NCBI GenBank assembly: GCA_937951625.1
Contig: CALFBP010000025.1
Location: 38,034-102,033 of the forward strand
DNA from: an uncultured Thermoguttaceae bacterium
GTDB taxonomy: Bacteria > Planctomycetota > Planctomycetia > Pirellulales > Thermoguttaceae
Direction of reading: 5' to 3'
Length of the DNA stretch: 64,000 bases
A program made the translations under genes and the position numbers. A model generated the notes under the pieces. It was not told the DNA's origin. It searched no databases and was given only the letters and a program-made list of their open reading frames with translations. Shown in pieces: positions 17,428 through 26,450 of this stretch; the first letter of the stretch is position 1, and each line of letters begins with the position of its first letter.

Positions 17428-17830
17428 CGATCAGGCTCCTCAAAAGGCAGAGCTTCGATCTTCGTGCCGGATCCCCGACACGCGACAGCCGCCCCGATCG
17501 AAATTGGATAGGAGGGTTGTAACTTTCAGGCAGGATTATCCAGGAATATTCTAGGCTAGCCCCGCTGACAGCGTGCGTAAAGCTACAACGCTACGTTTTG
17601 ATCCAAAAATACCTTATTCGGAGGGTGTGCGAGTCTCCGGTCGGGCTGTTTTTTGGCTGATCGGCCGGGAAAGGCCTACCTTGGACACTCTACTGCACTC
17701 TACCAGCCTTGCACGATCGTGGGAGGTCTTGTAGAAGTAGATTTGACGACTGGATTTGCGTTGGAGCCGAAGAACTCTGGTAATCCTCCTATTTTGCAAT
17801 ACTTATAAGGGATTTGATGTTAGCAATTTT
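17428..17830. other. Intergenic region between the giant gene and tRNA-Ala
   Basis: No convincing gene. It must hold the divergent promoters of the giant repeat-protein gene and of tRNA-Ala. A TATAAG box near 17800 could be the tRNA -10 element, but no matching -35 is clear. Confidence 0.4.
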
Positions 17831-17903
17831 GGGGCGGTAGCTCAGTTGGGAGAGCACGGGCTTTGCAAGCCCGGGGTCGAGGGTTCGAACCCCTTCCGCT
17901 CCA
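17831..17903 (+). tRNA. tRNA-Ala (anticodon UGC)
   Basis: A 73-base cloverleaf. The acceptor stem GGGGCGG pairs with CCGCTCC and includes the G3-U70 wobble that identifies tRNA-Ala. The D-arm is normal, the anticodon stem CGGGC/GCCCG encloses the loop TTTGCAA (anticodon TGC), and the T-arm contains GGTTCGAACCC. Discriminator A is present and the CCA end is not encoded. Confidence 0.97.
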
Positions 17904-17978
17904 CTTGACGTAACCCATGGCTGGATTGTGGGTTACGGTAGCTAACCGCGGACGGCCAGGCGGCCTTAGCCAACGACG

Positions 17979-18026
17979 GAGCCACGACCTTTCGCTCGAG
18001 GGTAGCGATGCGAAAGGTCGTGGCTC
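17979..18026 (+). terminator. Strong hairpin downstream of tRNA-Ala, possible terminator
   Basis: Perfect 17-bp inverted repeat (17979-17995 with 18010-18026) and a 14-base loop, followed by GCTTCTTT. It fits a terminator for the tRNA transcript, although the T-run is short. It could instead be a dispersed palindromic repeat. Confidence 0.5.
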
Positions 18027-18125
18027 GCTTCTTTGCGGGGGCGATGGGAACGTGGTAGGATGGGATCGGCCCCGAGTCCCGCCTTTTGTTTCAATGCTTT
18101 CCCACCCAAGCCGAGGAGACTGCCG

Positions 18126-19493
18126 ATGCCTGCTTCACCAACCCGCCAAGTTCGCTGTGTCACGCGCCGCCAGTTGCTTCGTCGCTCCGCCGCGCTGGCG
18201 GGCACGTTGACCGTTCCCGCGTTGGTTCCTAGTTCGGCCTTGGGGCTTGCCGGCGCTGTGGCCCCGTCGAACCGTGTGGTGCTGGGCTGCATCGGCATGG
18301 GCATCCAGGGGATGGGCAACATGCGAACCTTTCGTGGCAATCCCGAGGTCCATGTGGCCGCCGTGTGCGACGTCCACGAGGTCCAACGGCAGAAGGCCAA
18401 GCAGTCGGTCGACGAATTTTACGACAACGGCGACTGTGCCGCCTATCGGGACTTTCGCGAATTGCTCGCCCGGCAGGACATCGACGCCGTGCAAGTGACC
18501 ACGCCCGACCATTGGCACCCGCTGATGGTCGTCGCGGCCGCCGCGCGCGGCAAGCACATCTACTGCGAGAAACCGATTGGCTGGAGCATGAAAGCGGCCC
18601 TGGCCGTGCTCAAGGCGGTGAAAGACAGCAAGGTCGTGTTCCAGTTCGGCACGCAGCAACGGTCGGGACGCAACTTCCGTTTTGCTTGCGAGCTGGTTCG
18701 CAACGGCAAAATCGGTCAGCTCAAGACCATCCTGGTCGGCGTGCCAGGGAGCTGGACTTGTCCGAAACAGCCCACCGAGCCGGTGCCGAAGGAGTTGGAC
18801 TATGAACTTTGGCTCGGGCCTGCACCTTTCGCCCCCTACTGCTATCAGCGTTGCCGTCCTTGGACCGAGAAGGAAGGCTATAGCGTCTGGTACTGTATCT
18901 CGGACTATTGCATGGGGATGATCGGCAACTGGGGCGTTCATCACTTGGACATCGCCCAGTGGGGCAACGGTACGGAACTGACCGGGCCAACGGAAGTGGA
19001 AGGCAAAGGCGTCTTTCCCGAGGGCCTGCTGACCGACGCCGCCACGAGCTGGCAGGTCGAGAATCGTTATCCCAATGGCGTGACGCTGGTCCACATGGAC
19101 GACAACACCGCCAAGCATCATCCCCTGCAAGTCGCCGGCTACGGTCACGGCGTGCTGTTTTTGGGCACCGAGGGTTGGGTCCACGTCGACCGATCGAAGA
19201 TCGATGCCAACCCCAAGTCGCTTCTGAAGGCGACAATCGGCCCGAACGAAATTCACCTGTTCCAGAGCGACAATCACCACGTGAATTTCATCGACGCCAT
19301 CAAGGGCCGGACCCAACCGGCCGCGCCGATCGATGTGGCCGTGCGCGTCGACACCCTCTGCCACTTGCAGCAGATCGCCATCTTGTTGAAGCGGAAACTC
19401 CGCTGGGATCCTGAACACCAGGCGTTCCTGGGCGACGACGAGGCCAATCGGCTATTGGATCGTCCGATGCGGGCGCCGTGGAAGTTCGCGTAA
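18126..19493 (+). CDS. Tat-exported Gfo/Idh/MocA family oxidoreductase
   Basis: NAD(P)-dependent oxidoreductase of the Gfo/Idh/MocA family with a twin-arginine leader (RRQLLRRSAALAGTL), hence folded before export. A Rossmann start (VLGCIGMGIQGMG) follows the leader. Next come TTPDHWHP and the EKP motif in HIYCEKPIGW, which carries the catalytic Lys, then a long beta-sheet domain with WLGPAP and NWGVHHLDIAQW typical of the planctomycete subgroup. Its sugar or polyol substrate is unknown. I chose the ATG at 18126, preceded by GAGGAG; the frame is open further upstream but reads through the downstream arm of the hairpin. Planctomycetes carry many such paralogues, often tied to carbohydrate degradation. 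Confidence 0.9.
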   Translation: MPASPTRQVRCVTRRQLLRRSAALAGTLTVPALVPSSALGLAGAVAPSNRVVLGCIGMGIQGMGNMRTFRGNPEVHVAAVCDVHEVQRQKAKQSVDEFYDNGDCAAYRDFRELLARQDIDAVQVTTPDHWHPLMVVAAAARGKHIYCEKPIGWSMKAALAVLKAVKDSKVVFQFGTQQRSGRNFRFACELVRNGKIGQLKTILVGVPGSWTCPKQPTEPVPKELDYELWLGPAPFAPYCYQRCRPWTEKEGYSVWYCISDYCMGMIGNWGVHHLDIAQWGNGTELTGPTEVEGKGVFPEGLLTDAATSWQVENRYPNGVTLVHMDDNTAKHHPLQVAGYGHGVLFLGTEGWVHVDRSKIDANPKSLLKATIGPNEIHLFQSDNHHVNFIDAIKGRTQPAAPIDVAVRVDTLCHLQQIAILLKRKLRWDPEHQAFLGDDEANRLLDRPMRAPWKFA

Positions 19494-19562
19494 ACGGTTG
19501 GCTCGGCTTTTCGCAGTCTTGGCAGCGAGCGCCGCGGACTGGCAGTGGTGTGCGAAGGGCGG

Positions 19563-20693
19563 TTAGGACGCGAAAGACACCTTTTCGGCCCGCTGCCGCG
19601 GGTTTTCGCTCACCGTGCCCCAGTCCCTACCGCGAATCTTTTGCCAGATGGCGGCCAGCAGTTTGCCCCAACGCACGTCCCGGGGTCGGGCCAGGTTCTG
19701 AACGCTCACCTCGCCATCCGACCGCAACTGAAGGACGAAGGAAAAGGCCACGGGCCGTTGATTGGCCTCTGGTGTCAGCATTCCAAACTTCAGCACGTCG
19801 AACACCAGCGCTTCGCCTTGGCGGCGCACGGCGTAGTAGCCGTTGCTGAACCACCTTAGCCGGTTGACGACGGGGCTGGATTGGAAGCCTTCGAGCAGGT
19901 CGCCATTGCGCGGCACGTAATGGAATCGAATCTGCTGGTTGGGGGCGAACAACGAGTAGTAGCCCACATGATAGCCTGCCGGACCTTCAGCGATGCAATA
20001 CCAAAGCACCGCGTTGAAGGGTGTCGGAGCGGCCATCAGCCGCCGCGACTCGATCCCCTGGTCGGCGATCGACCGGGCAAACACACCTTGGACGTTGAGG
20101 GCCACGATCAGCGTCATGGCAACGTACGCGGCACTGCACCCCAACCCGACGCAGGCCACCACCTCTCGTTTTCGGCCGTTGCTTCCCAGCCGCCAACAAG
20201 CGATGGCCGCGACCACCAGCGGCAGAGTGAACAAGGGATCGATCACAAAAAGATTGTTGAACGCAAATCGGTGGTCGCTCCACGGCATCAGCAGCGGCGT
20301 GCCGAAGGCCGTGCAAGCGTCGAGGAACAAATGAGAGAGGATGCCCGCGAGGAACAGCGCGGTGAAATGCCAAACGTAGAGCGGCCGTGCCGAGGATGGC
20401 GGGCTTGTCAACTGCCCAAGTTCAATACTGCTGACATGCCTGCTTCTCCCCGTCCACCAGGCGGCCACACGCGCAAAAAGGAAGGCGGCCGCCACTCCAA
20501 TGAACACGGAGTGGCTTAGCCCACGGTGGTGCATCAAAAAGTCGAACTCGTCCTCGAACGGACGCAGCACGATGTCGATGTCTGGGAGGCTGGCTGCGAT
20601 TGCCCCCCAAACCATGGCCCGATTGCCAATTTTTTTGCCAAGGATGGCGTCGCCCAAAACGGCGCCCAGGGTCGCGTGCGTAAGGGAATCCAT
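19563..20693 (-). CDS. YdjM-like membrane-bound metal-dependent hydrolase (DUF457)
   Basis: Integral membrane protein of 376 residues from the YdjM/DUF457 family, described as inner-membrane metal-dependent hydrolases. The N-terminus MDSLTHATLGAVLGDAILG and the block ASLPDIDIV...HHRGLSHS carry the His and Asp residues that define the family. A second His-rich part (GILSHLFLDACTAFGTPLLMPWSD) follows between membrane helices, and several hydrophobic segments extend to about residue 190. The remaining third is a soluble domain. Substrate and role are unknown. It is convergent with the oxidoreductase gene and has no obvious ribosome binding site. Confidence 0.85.
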   Translation of the reverse strand: MDSLTHATLGAVLGDAILGKKIGNRAMVWGAIAASLPDIDIVLRPFEDEFDFLMHHRGLSHSVFIGVAAAFLFARVAAWWTGRSRHVSSIELGQLTSPPSSARPLYVWHFTALFLAGILSHLFLDACTAFGTPLLMPWSDHRFAFNNLFVIDPLFTLPLVVAAIACWRLGSNGRKREVVACVGLGCSAAYVAMTLIVALNVQGVFARSIADQGIESRRLMAAPTPFNAVLWYCIAEGPAGYHVGYYSLFAPNQQIRFHYVPRNGDLLEGFQSSPVVNRLRWFSNGYYAVRRQGEALVFDVLKFGMLTPEANQRPVAFSFVLQLRSDGEVSVQNLARPRDVRWGKLLAAIWQKIRGRDWGTVSENPRQRAEKVSFAS

Positions 20694-21374
20694 AATGCAG
20701 ATTCTAGGATTTTGTGCTCATCGAGCGAAGCGATTTTTTGGCTTTTGAAGGACGTTTTCGCGGTTTCGACGCCAATCAACCCGCCTCGCAGCCGCTATCG
20801 CATCCCTATCAAGCGGTAGGCAATCCCGGTAGAAACCGCCAACGATTTCTGGTGTTGAAAATGGTTGGGGGTTCCCGTTTCCTAAATCATAACAGCAAAT
20901 TTATAGGGCATTTGTTGTGAGAAACAGGCGTTGATCGCCTCGCCAGGGCCGAACAATGGGTGATTTGGCGGGGGTTGGAATGGGGATGGACAGCCTGGGG
21001 CGTTTTCGGGTAGACTTGATCACACTTAGTTCGCCCCACGGTAAACGATTGGAGGATTCGTAGCATCAAGGTCCTCGCATTCCTATTATTTTGTTGATCC
21101 CGCCTGACCCGTTTTGATTCCCAATGAGGTTTCCCCACGAGCGACTTGTGAAGTATGAGGACGTCGCGGGGATCCTCGCCGGAAATCCACGCCTGGGTTG
21201 ATTTGGAAAGCGTTGTTGGACCGTTTGTGTGCGGTCGCTCATGAGGAGCGGCTGCCCCAGTTGTTTGCACACTGACGTCGGCTACTGGTGGTCTGCGCCC
21301 CCGAGGTTGCTGCCCGCCATGATGTGGCGTTTGCTGTGTGATTCCCTGAGAAAAGAAAGGGCAAGGAGGTAGAT
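20694..21374. other. Long intergenic region with a possible broken small ORF
   Basis: No gene that I can support fully. It contains a possible frameshifted short ORF at 21124-21275 (listed separately) and no clear hairpin or RNA gene. Composition is less GC-rich than in the coding flanks. Confidence 0.4.
21124..21275 (+). pseudogene. Possible small frameshifted ORF
   Basis: An ATG at 21124 opens 25 codons (MRFPHERLVKYEDV, ending NPRLG) and stops with TGA at 21199. Shifting frame by one base at that point continues as IWKALLDRLCAVAHEERLPQ and stops at 21273. The two halves read as one natural-looking helical peptide. One missing T in GGTTGA would join them, so this may be a decayed gene or a sequencing error. 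No family is recognised. Confidence 0.22.
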
Positions 21375-21818
21375 ATGCTCGATCAATTGATTACCGAAAC
21401 GCGAGTCCAAGAGTTCGAGCCGTTGGGCGATATGGCGCCGCGGGGCTTTGCGGAAAGGGCTAGGGCGCTGTTGGGCGTCGCGACCCCCGGCGCTGTGGCC
21501 GCGCCTGCCGGCAGCCGAGCCGACTTCCTCCAAGCCTTGCAAATCCTTGGCGCCCGTTCCCCTCGCTATCGGTTAGGCAGTCGGGACCCGATTCCGCGTA
21601 CCATTCCCATTCAGATCAGTTGTCCATACCAGACGTGGCTCAAGGTCTTTGGCCGGCCTCGCCAAATAGAGAAATACTCTCACGCGCCCAATAGCGTGGC
21701 GATCCATACCTGGAAACACGATTGCAAGGATGGACCGATCACGTGTATCGGGCAATTCTCCGAGCGTTTTCCCGGCCTGCGCTGGGTCGTCGTCATGCGG
21801 CTGGGCATGTACGGATGA
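21375..21818 (+). CDS. Conserved hypothetical protein, planctomycete type
   Basis: A 147-residue soluble protein. The first half contains an Ala/Gly-rich segment that may be disordered (ATPGAVAAPAGS). The second half carries a compact, probably folded part with WLKVFGRPRQIEK, HTWKHDCKDGPITCIGQ and the ending WVVVMRLGMYG, a pattern I associate with short planctomycete proteins of unknown role. The two Cys residues in that block are eight apart. The start is convincing because AAGGAGG lies six bases before the ATG. No partner gene is adjacent, and the gene is flanked by long gene-free stretches. Function unknown. Confidence 0.65.
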   Translation: MLDQLITETRVQEFEPLGDMAPRGFAERARALLGVATPGAVAAPAGSRADFLQALQILGARSPRYRLGSRDPIPRTIPIQISCPYQTWLKVFGRPRQIEKYSHAPNSVAIHTWKHDCKDGPITCIGQFSERFPGLRWVVVMRLGMYG

Positions 21819-22417
21819 TCGCGCAGTGGATGGCGGCGTCGGGGTTCGCGGCGAGGACCGCGAAATCAGGACCGCGTCGGCTTCAGGTGTGAACAAGAGG
21901 CCGAAAAACGAGCCTATTTACAGCTTCGGGCCGCCAACCGCTTGCCAACGGTGTCCGAAGGGTGGGCTCAGAGCTTGATTAGTGAATAAGACTCCCTGTA
22001 GGTTCGCCTCCAGCGGAAGCCCAACGCTTCGAAGTCCGCGGGATTTTGTTGGACATCACGCACTCCAGGAAAGGGGCACTGGGGGTGAGAACTTGAATAC
22101 TCAATAGCAATCTGCGAGGCCATCTGCTTGAAATGGGCCTATTCACTATTCAAGCTCTGACTTCCAATCCGCGGACACGATCGCCGAGGCTGGGAAATCG
22201 CCGGCTGAACGAGCAAAGCAGCCGCTAGTTCGGAGTCAGGGCCGGTGGGCGAGGCAAGCCACGCGATTGCGGCCCGAACCGCGCGCGAGCCGACGTGGAT
22301 GTCCTTGGGGCGTTTCTCCTGCGACACCCTTCGCGCTGAACATGAAGGCAAGAAGACACCGCGGCGGCGAGCAGCGCGAGGCTGCCTGCCGCCGTGCATC
22401 AGGAGTCCGGTCTTTGA
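21819..22417. other. Intergenic region containing an inverted-repeat element
   Basis: About 600 bases without a supportable gene. It includes the inverted repeat pair 21968-21988/22140-22160 described separately. Confidence 0.5.
21968..22160. repeat. 193-bp segment bounded by 21-bp inverted repeats
   Basis: The arms 21968-21988 and 22140-22160 are inverted copies with 20 of 21 positions matching. The 151 bases between them hold no ORF. A weaker third copy in direct orientation to the left arm sits near 22087. This could be a small non-autonomous element or a regulatory palindrome. Confidence 0.5.
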
Positions 22418-23740
22418 TCAGACGTCCAGCGTGTAGCCCTCGCGGTAGGTGGGCTTGACGATGTGCTGGACCTCGGGAGCGTTGGTGGCCTTCAGTTGCT
22501 TGGCGTCCCATTCGATCTTCTTGCCCTTCCCCGGTTCCGAGGCGGCCCAGACCGCCAGGTTGCCTAGAAGGATCGTTTCGGTGAGCGGGCCGGCGTAGTC
22601 GGGGAAGTTCGACATGGGGGCAGGTCCGCCTTTAATCGCGCGAATCCACTCCTCGAAGTGGCCGGGCGACTTGGTGAACTCGACCTCTGGCAACGTGACG
22701 TTGCCCAAGACCTCGAACTCGGCCCCATAGTCATTCGGCGAATAGAGCTTGCCTTTTTCGCCGATGACCAGGCAGCCGCTGCCGACGGGGTCCTTGCCAT
22801 CGAGCAATTCCTTGGAAGGCCGCTTGCCGCCATCGTACCAGACGACCTTGACCGGTCCGCGCCAATCATTGGCAGGAAACTGGAACTCGATGATCGACCA
22901 CTTGGGAAAGCTGTCTTGGTTGTGGCCCGAGGTCTCGGCTTGGACGGACACGGGATCGCGGAGGTCCAGCCCGGCAAAGGGCATGTTGAACGTGTGGCAA
23001 GCCATGTCGCCCAAAGCCCCGGTTCCGAAGTCCCACCAACCGCGCCAGGCAAACGGATGATACCCCAGCCCGTACGGCCGCATCGGGGCCGGTCCGATCC
23101 ACAGGTCCCATTTCAGGTGTTCTGGCACGGGCGCCTCCTTGGGACGCTCGCCGCCTTGCGGCCAGATTGGCCGGTTGGTCCAGACGTGGACCTCGCTGAC
23201 CTTGCCCAGGACCCCCTTTCGCAACAGCGCCGCCGCGCGACGCAGGCCCGGCATCGCCGTGCCCTGATTGCCCATTTCGGTGACGACATTCTTTTCGCGG
23301 GCGACTTGGCCGAGGAGGCGGGCCTCGTAGATGGTGCGGGTCAGTGGTTTCTGGACAAAGGCATGCTTGCCCATGCGCATGGCCATCAAGGCGGGTGCGG
23401 CGTGGGTGTGGTCGGGCGTGCTCACGGTCACCGCGTCGATGCTCTTTTCCATCTCTTCCAGCATCTTGCGGAAATCGAAGTATCTTTTGGCCTTGGGGAA
23501 TCGAGCGGCCGCGGCGTTGAGCGTCTTTTCATCGACATCGCAGATGGCTACCACGACGCCGTGGTTGCCCGAATCCGCCGAATCGCTCGACCCCTTGCCC
23601 CCGCATCCGACACAGGCGATTTGAATTTTTTCATTGGGGGACTTGCTCTCGCGGGCCTGGACTCCACCGGCCACCCAAAAACCGATTCCGGTGGCGGCAG
23701 TCGCTTGGAGGAAGTCGCGACGCGTGGTTCGTTGAGGCAT
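22418..23740 (-). CDS. Tat-exported Gfo/Idh/MocA family oxidoreductase
   Basis: Second exported oxidoreductase, 440 residues, with a twin-arginine leader (TTRRDFLQATAATGIGFW). The nucleotide-binding start is IACVGCGGKGSSD. STPDHTHAAPALMAMRMGKHAFVQKP includes the conserved Lys, and the domain ends with the planctomycete signatures WDLWIGPAP, FAWRGWWDFGTGALGDMACH and WSIIEFQFP. It belongs to the periplasmic subgroup that is greatly expanded in Pirellulales; the substrate is unknown. AGGAGT precedes the ATG at a normal distance. It is clearly different from the oxidoreductase at 18.1 kb, so the two are not a recent tandem copy. Confidence 0.92.
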   Translation of the reverse strand: MPQRTTRRDFLQATAATGIGFWVAGGVQARESKSPNEKIQIACVGCGGKGSSDSADSGNHGVVVAICDVDEKTLNAAAARFPKAKRYFDFRKMLEEMEKSIDAVTVSTPDHTHAAPALMAMRMGKHAFVQKPLTRTIYEARLLGQVAREKNVVTEMGNQGTAMPGLRRAAALLRKGVLGKVSEVHVWTNRPIWPQGGERPKEAPVPEHLKWDLWIGPAPMRPYGLGYHPFAWRGWWDFGTGALGDMACHTFNMPFAGLDLRDPVSVQAETSGHNQDSFPKWSIIEFQFPANDWRGPVKVVWYDGGKRPSKELLDGKDPVGSGCLVIGEKGKLYSPNDYGAEFEVLGNVTLPEVEFTKSPGHFEEWIRAIKGGPAPMSNFPDYAGPLTETILLGNLAVWAASEPGKGKKIEWDAKQLKATNAPEVQHIVKPTYREGYTLDV

Positions 23741-23954
23741 GGCATAAACTCCTGAAGTTTAAGTAGCGGGAATCCACGAATGACAAGTCTCTCCGCTCCA
23801 ACATCGATTGTCCAGCGGGTTCTTGTTGGTGGCCATCACAAAGGAGGTAGTGATGGTAAGCCTTGAGATGGGTTTGCGACAGCCCTCGCCTCCGGTAGGC
23901 TGAATTTAACCTGGTGCAGGTCCCCGTGACGGCCATGATCCCCGGAGCATCCCA

Positions 23955-25244
23955 ATGACGTGTATCCACCTCAAGACGATGGCGACTGTTTTATCGGTTT
24001 TATCGACGATCTGGATTTGCGGAGCCGGTTTCAACCCCCTGGCGTTTGGCGGCCAAACGAGCCAAGCGGCGGCAGTCATCGAGCGCATTCAGCAACTCGG
24101 CGGACAGATTGAATTCGATGGCGAGAAGAACGTAGTGGGCGTGGACCTGTTCGAACGCCAGACCACCAACGCGGACCTCGAAAAAATCAAGACCCTGTCC
24201 ACCATCACCCGGCTGAAACTCTGGGGCGCGGAGATCAATGACACCGGCGCGCGGCATCTGGCCGACCTTCCCAGGCTGAAGGACCTGGTGCTGGAAAACA
24301 CGGACATCACCGACGCCACGCTGGAGGTCCTTTCGCGAATCGCCACCTTGGAGTCGTTGAACCTTCGCCGCAGCACCAACGTTACCGACGCCGGTCTGGC
24401 CCACCTGAAGCGCCTGCCCAAGCTCCAGTCTTTGACGCTGCTTTACAACAACTTCACCGACGAGGGCATGGTCCACCTCGCGGAAATGACCAAGCTTCGA
24501 GCACTTGATCTGCGAGGTTGCGTCCAGATCAGCGACGCCGGTCTTCAGCACCTCAAGGGCCTGATTCATCTTCGCTCCCTGAAGCTTCGCAATCCCTATA
24601 TCACCGACGCGGCGATCGAGGTCCTAACCGGCATGAAGGAGCTCAAGTCGTTGGCCATCGAGGATGCCGCGGGAATAACCAACGAGGGACTGGCCAAATT
24701 GGCGGGCTTAACCACATTGGAGGAACTGGACGTGTTTCGCTGCCAGAGCGTCACCGACGAGGGGCTGGCCCACCTCAAGGCCCTGGTCAACCTTCGGCGG
24801 CTAAAGGTCCGTGACAACCCGATCGACGGCTCAGGACTGAAGCACCTCCAGGGCCTTGCCAAGCTCGAGGACTTGGAACTCAGCGAGACCTATTGCACCG
24901 ACGCGGGTATCGCCTACCTGGCCGCCCTGACCAACCTCAGGCGATTGGACCTTTGGCACACCAAGATCACCGACGCCGGCCTGGAGAACCTCAAGAGGCT
25001 CACCAAATTGGAGCGGCTAAGCCTAAAGGACACCGCCATCACCGATGCCGGCTTGGCGCACCTCAAGCCGCTGGCGAACCTGGCGGTCCTCGACCTGGAA
25101 TTGACGAAAGTGACCGACGCTGGACTCGCCCACCTGGAAGCCCTGCCCCGGCTTCAGTCGGTGAACTTGAAACTGACCGAAGTGACGGAGGCGGGCGTCA
25201 ACAGGCTGCGTCAAGCCTTGCCGAAGGCCAAGATCGCGTTCTAG
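23955..25244 (+). CDS. Exported leucine-rich repeat protein (TDAGL type)
   Basis: A 429-residue exported protein with a signal peptide (hydrophobic core VLSVLSTIWICGAGF). About 14 leucine-rich repeats of 23-25 residues follow, each with the form xLxxLxLxxTxITDAGLAHLKxL, like the cysteine-type or bacterial TDAGL class; it ends with a LPKAKIAF cap. Such proteins are abundant in planctomycetes and probably bind proteins or glycans outside the cytoplasm. No enzymatic domain is attached. A weak GGAG element is found before the ATG. The preceding ~210 bases separate it from the divergent oxidoreductase gene. Confidence 0.92.
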   Translation: MTCIHLKTMATVLSVLSTIWICGAGFNPLAFGGQTSQAAAVIERIQQLGGQIEFDGEKNVVGVDLFERQTTNADLEKIKTLSTITRLKLWGAEINDTGARHLADLPRLKDLVLENTDITDATLEVLSRIATLESLNLRRSTNVTDAGLAHLKRLPKLQSLTLLYNNFTDEGMVHLAEMTKLRALDLRGCVQISDAGLQHLKGLIHLRSLKLRNPYITDAAIEVLTGMKELKSLAIEDAAGITNEGLAKLAGLTTLEELDVFRCQSVTDEGLAHLKALVNLRRLKVRDNPIDGSGLKHLQGLAKLEDLELSETYCTDAGIAYLAALTNLRRLDLWHTKITDAGLENLKRLTKLERLSLKDTAITDAGLAHLKPLANLAVLDLELTKVTDAGLAHLEALPRLQSVNLKLTEVTEAGVNRLRQALPKAKIAF

Positions 25245-25392
25245 GTAAATGGCGAGACTGCCCAAGCGGCGATCGACAGCCGCGAATTGGCTTGCCGCTT
25301 GGCGCCAGTAACGCGTTGTTCCACCAACGCCACGCGGCCGCGCGCCGAAGCGCTACGGCCACGTGCCATGGCGGTCGTTCACAGCTTTTGAC

Positions 25393-25800
25393 CTACCGGT
25401 TCTGGCCGAAGCCCGGCCGAACGCGCTTCTGGATGTCCGTTTCCAACACGCCGAAAGTCGCCTCGTGCCGCTGAACGGTCAGTTGAAGGGCGTGCAACAT
25501 GCGCTTCGCCGTGTAGAAGTTGGTGATGATCCGCTGGGTGATGACGATCGGCTGCGTCGGAATTCCCACCGGTTGCGGGTTCAACCCAAAATCGACGATC
25601 AACTCCTCCGGCGTACCCGTCACGCGGCAAAAGTTGGCATAGCTCGCCAGGGCTTTCGAATCGTCGATCTGCACCTGAATCCGCTGCGGCTGTGCCGCTT
25701 GGCCCTCGGGTTGGGACGCGGCTGGGGCCTCGGCCGGGGTGCCTTGAGGGGGAGCGGGGGGTTCTGGTTGGTTTTCAGGCTTCTCGGGTGTTGTACTCAC
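25393..25800 (-). CDS. DUF3467 domain protein
   Basis: A 135-residue soluble protein. Residues 1-40 are Pro/Glu/Ala-rich and probably disordered. From about residue 41 comes the DUF3467 signature: QVQIDDSKALASYANFCRVTG, EELIVDFGLNP and IVITQRIITNFYTAKRMLHAL. The family is widespread and uncharacterised; some members are linked to gas-vesicle or secretion loci, but nothing of that kind is adjacent here. Translation begins at a GTG that is preceded by AAAGGATG at a good distance. The C-terminus is basic. Confidence 0.87.
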   Translation of the reverse strand: MSTTPEKPENQPEPPAPPQGTPAEAPAASQPEGQAAQPQRIQVQIDDSKALASYANFCRVTGTPEELIVDFGLNPQPVGIPTQPIVITQRIITNFYTAKRMLHALQLTVQRHEATFGVLETDIQKRVRPGFGQNR

Positions 25801-26450
25801 GAATCACATCCTTTCAACAGAGTTTGTCACAATTCCCGGCCCTTACCCAGGTGCCGGCCGGGTCAAGTTCCTTCGAATGCGCGATATCGCCCCTTCCCAT
25901 TTCGAGCATGCGGGAATCGCGGTCCGCATCTCCATACATGCTTATAGCCCACGAAACCGACGCAGGCCAAAATCAACACCGGCTAGCACCAGTTTATGCG
26001 ACTTTGCGTTGGAGTAAACTAACTCAACAGAGGTATCGTGGCCGGAAAAACCGCGCACATTACCTAAATTGATATCAGTTGGCCTAAACGCGACCGAAAA
26101 GCCCGGAAAAATCGGGAAGCAGTTGGAAATCCTATCCCAGATTGCTGGGCGAAGGATCACCGATCGTACCTTTCCCGGTCCGAATGAACAGGGCCTTGAC
26201 TTCGGTTGATGGCTCGACCGAAAATCGGGTGCTGGGAGGCGGTCTCCGGTCAGTCAAACCGAGCGACCATTTCAGGGCCACCGAATTTGCGAGGGGCTAG
26301 TTACAAACGTTCGGGGGGGTGGGCTTCGTGGGGCGTGGCGATGAGTCCACTAGCAACCCTTGCCAACAGCGGGGATGGTCGAGAGATGCCAATTCAAAGG
26401 GAGGCCGCAGAGCTTTGGCCGCAACAACACCATTGAAGGAGGTCCTCAAG
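25801..26450. other. Long intergenic region, no gene seen
   Basis: About 650 bases. In-frame extensions of the neighbouring genes into this region lack coding character. It should contain the promoter of the RidA-like gene; no strong -35/-10 pair stands out. Confidence 0.4.

Noticed and set aside
18135-19418. 427-codon minus-strand frame opposite the Tat oxidoreductase
   Set aside because: Antisense to a well-supported gene; no start signal or motif.
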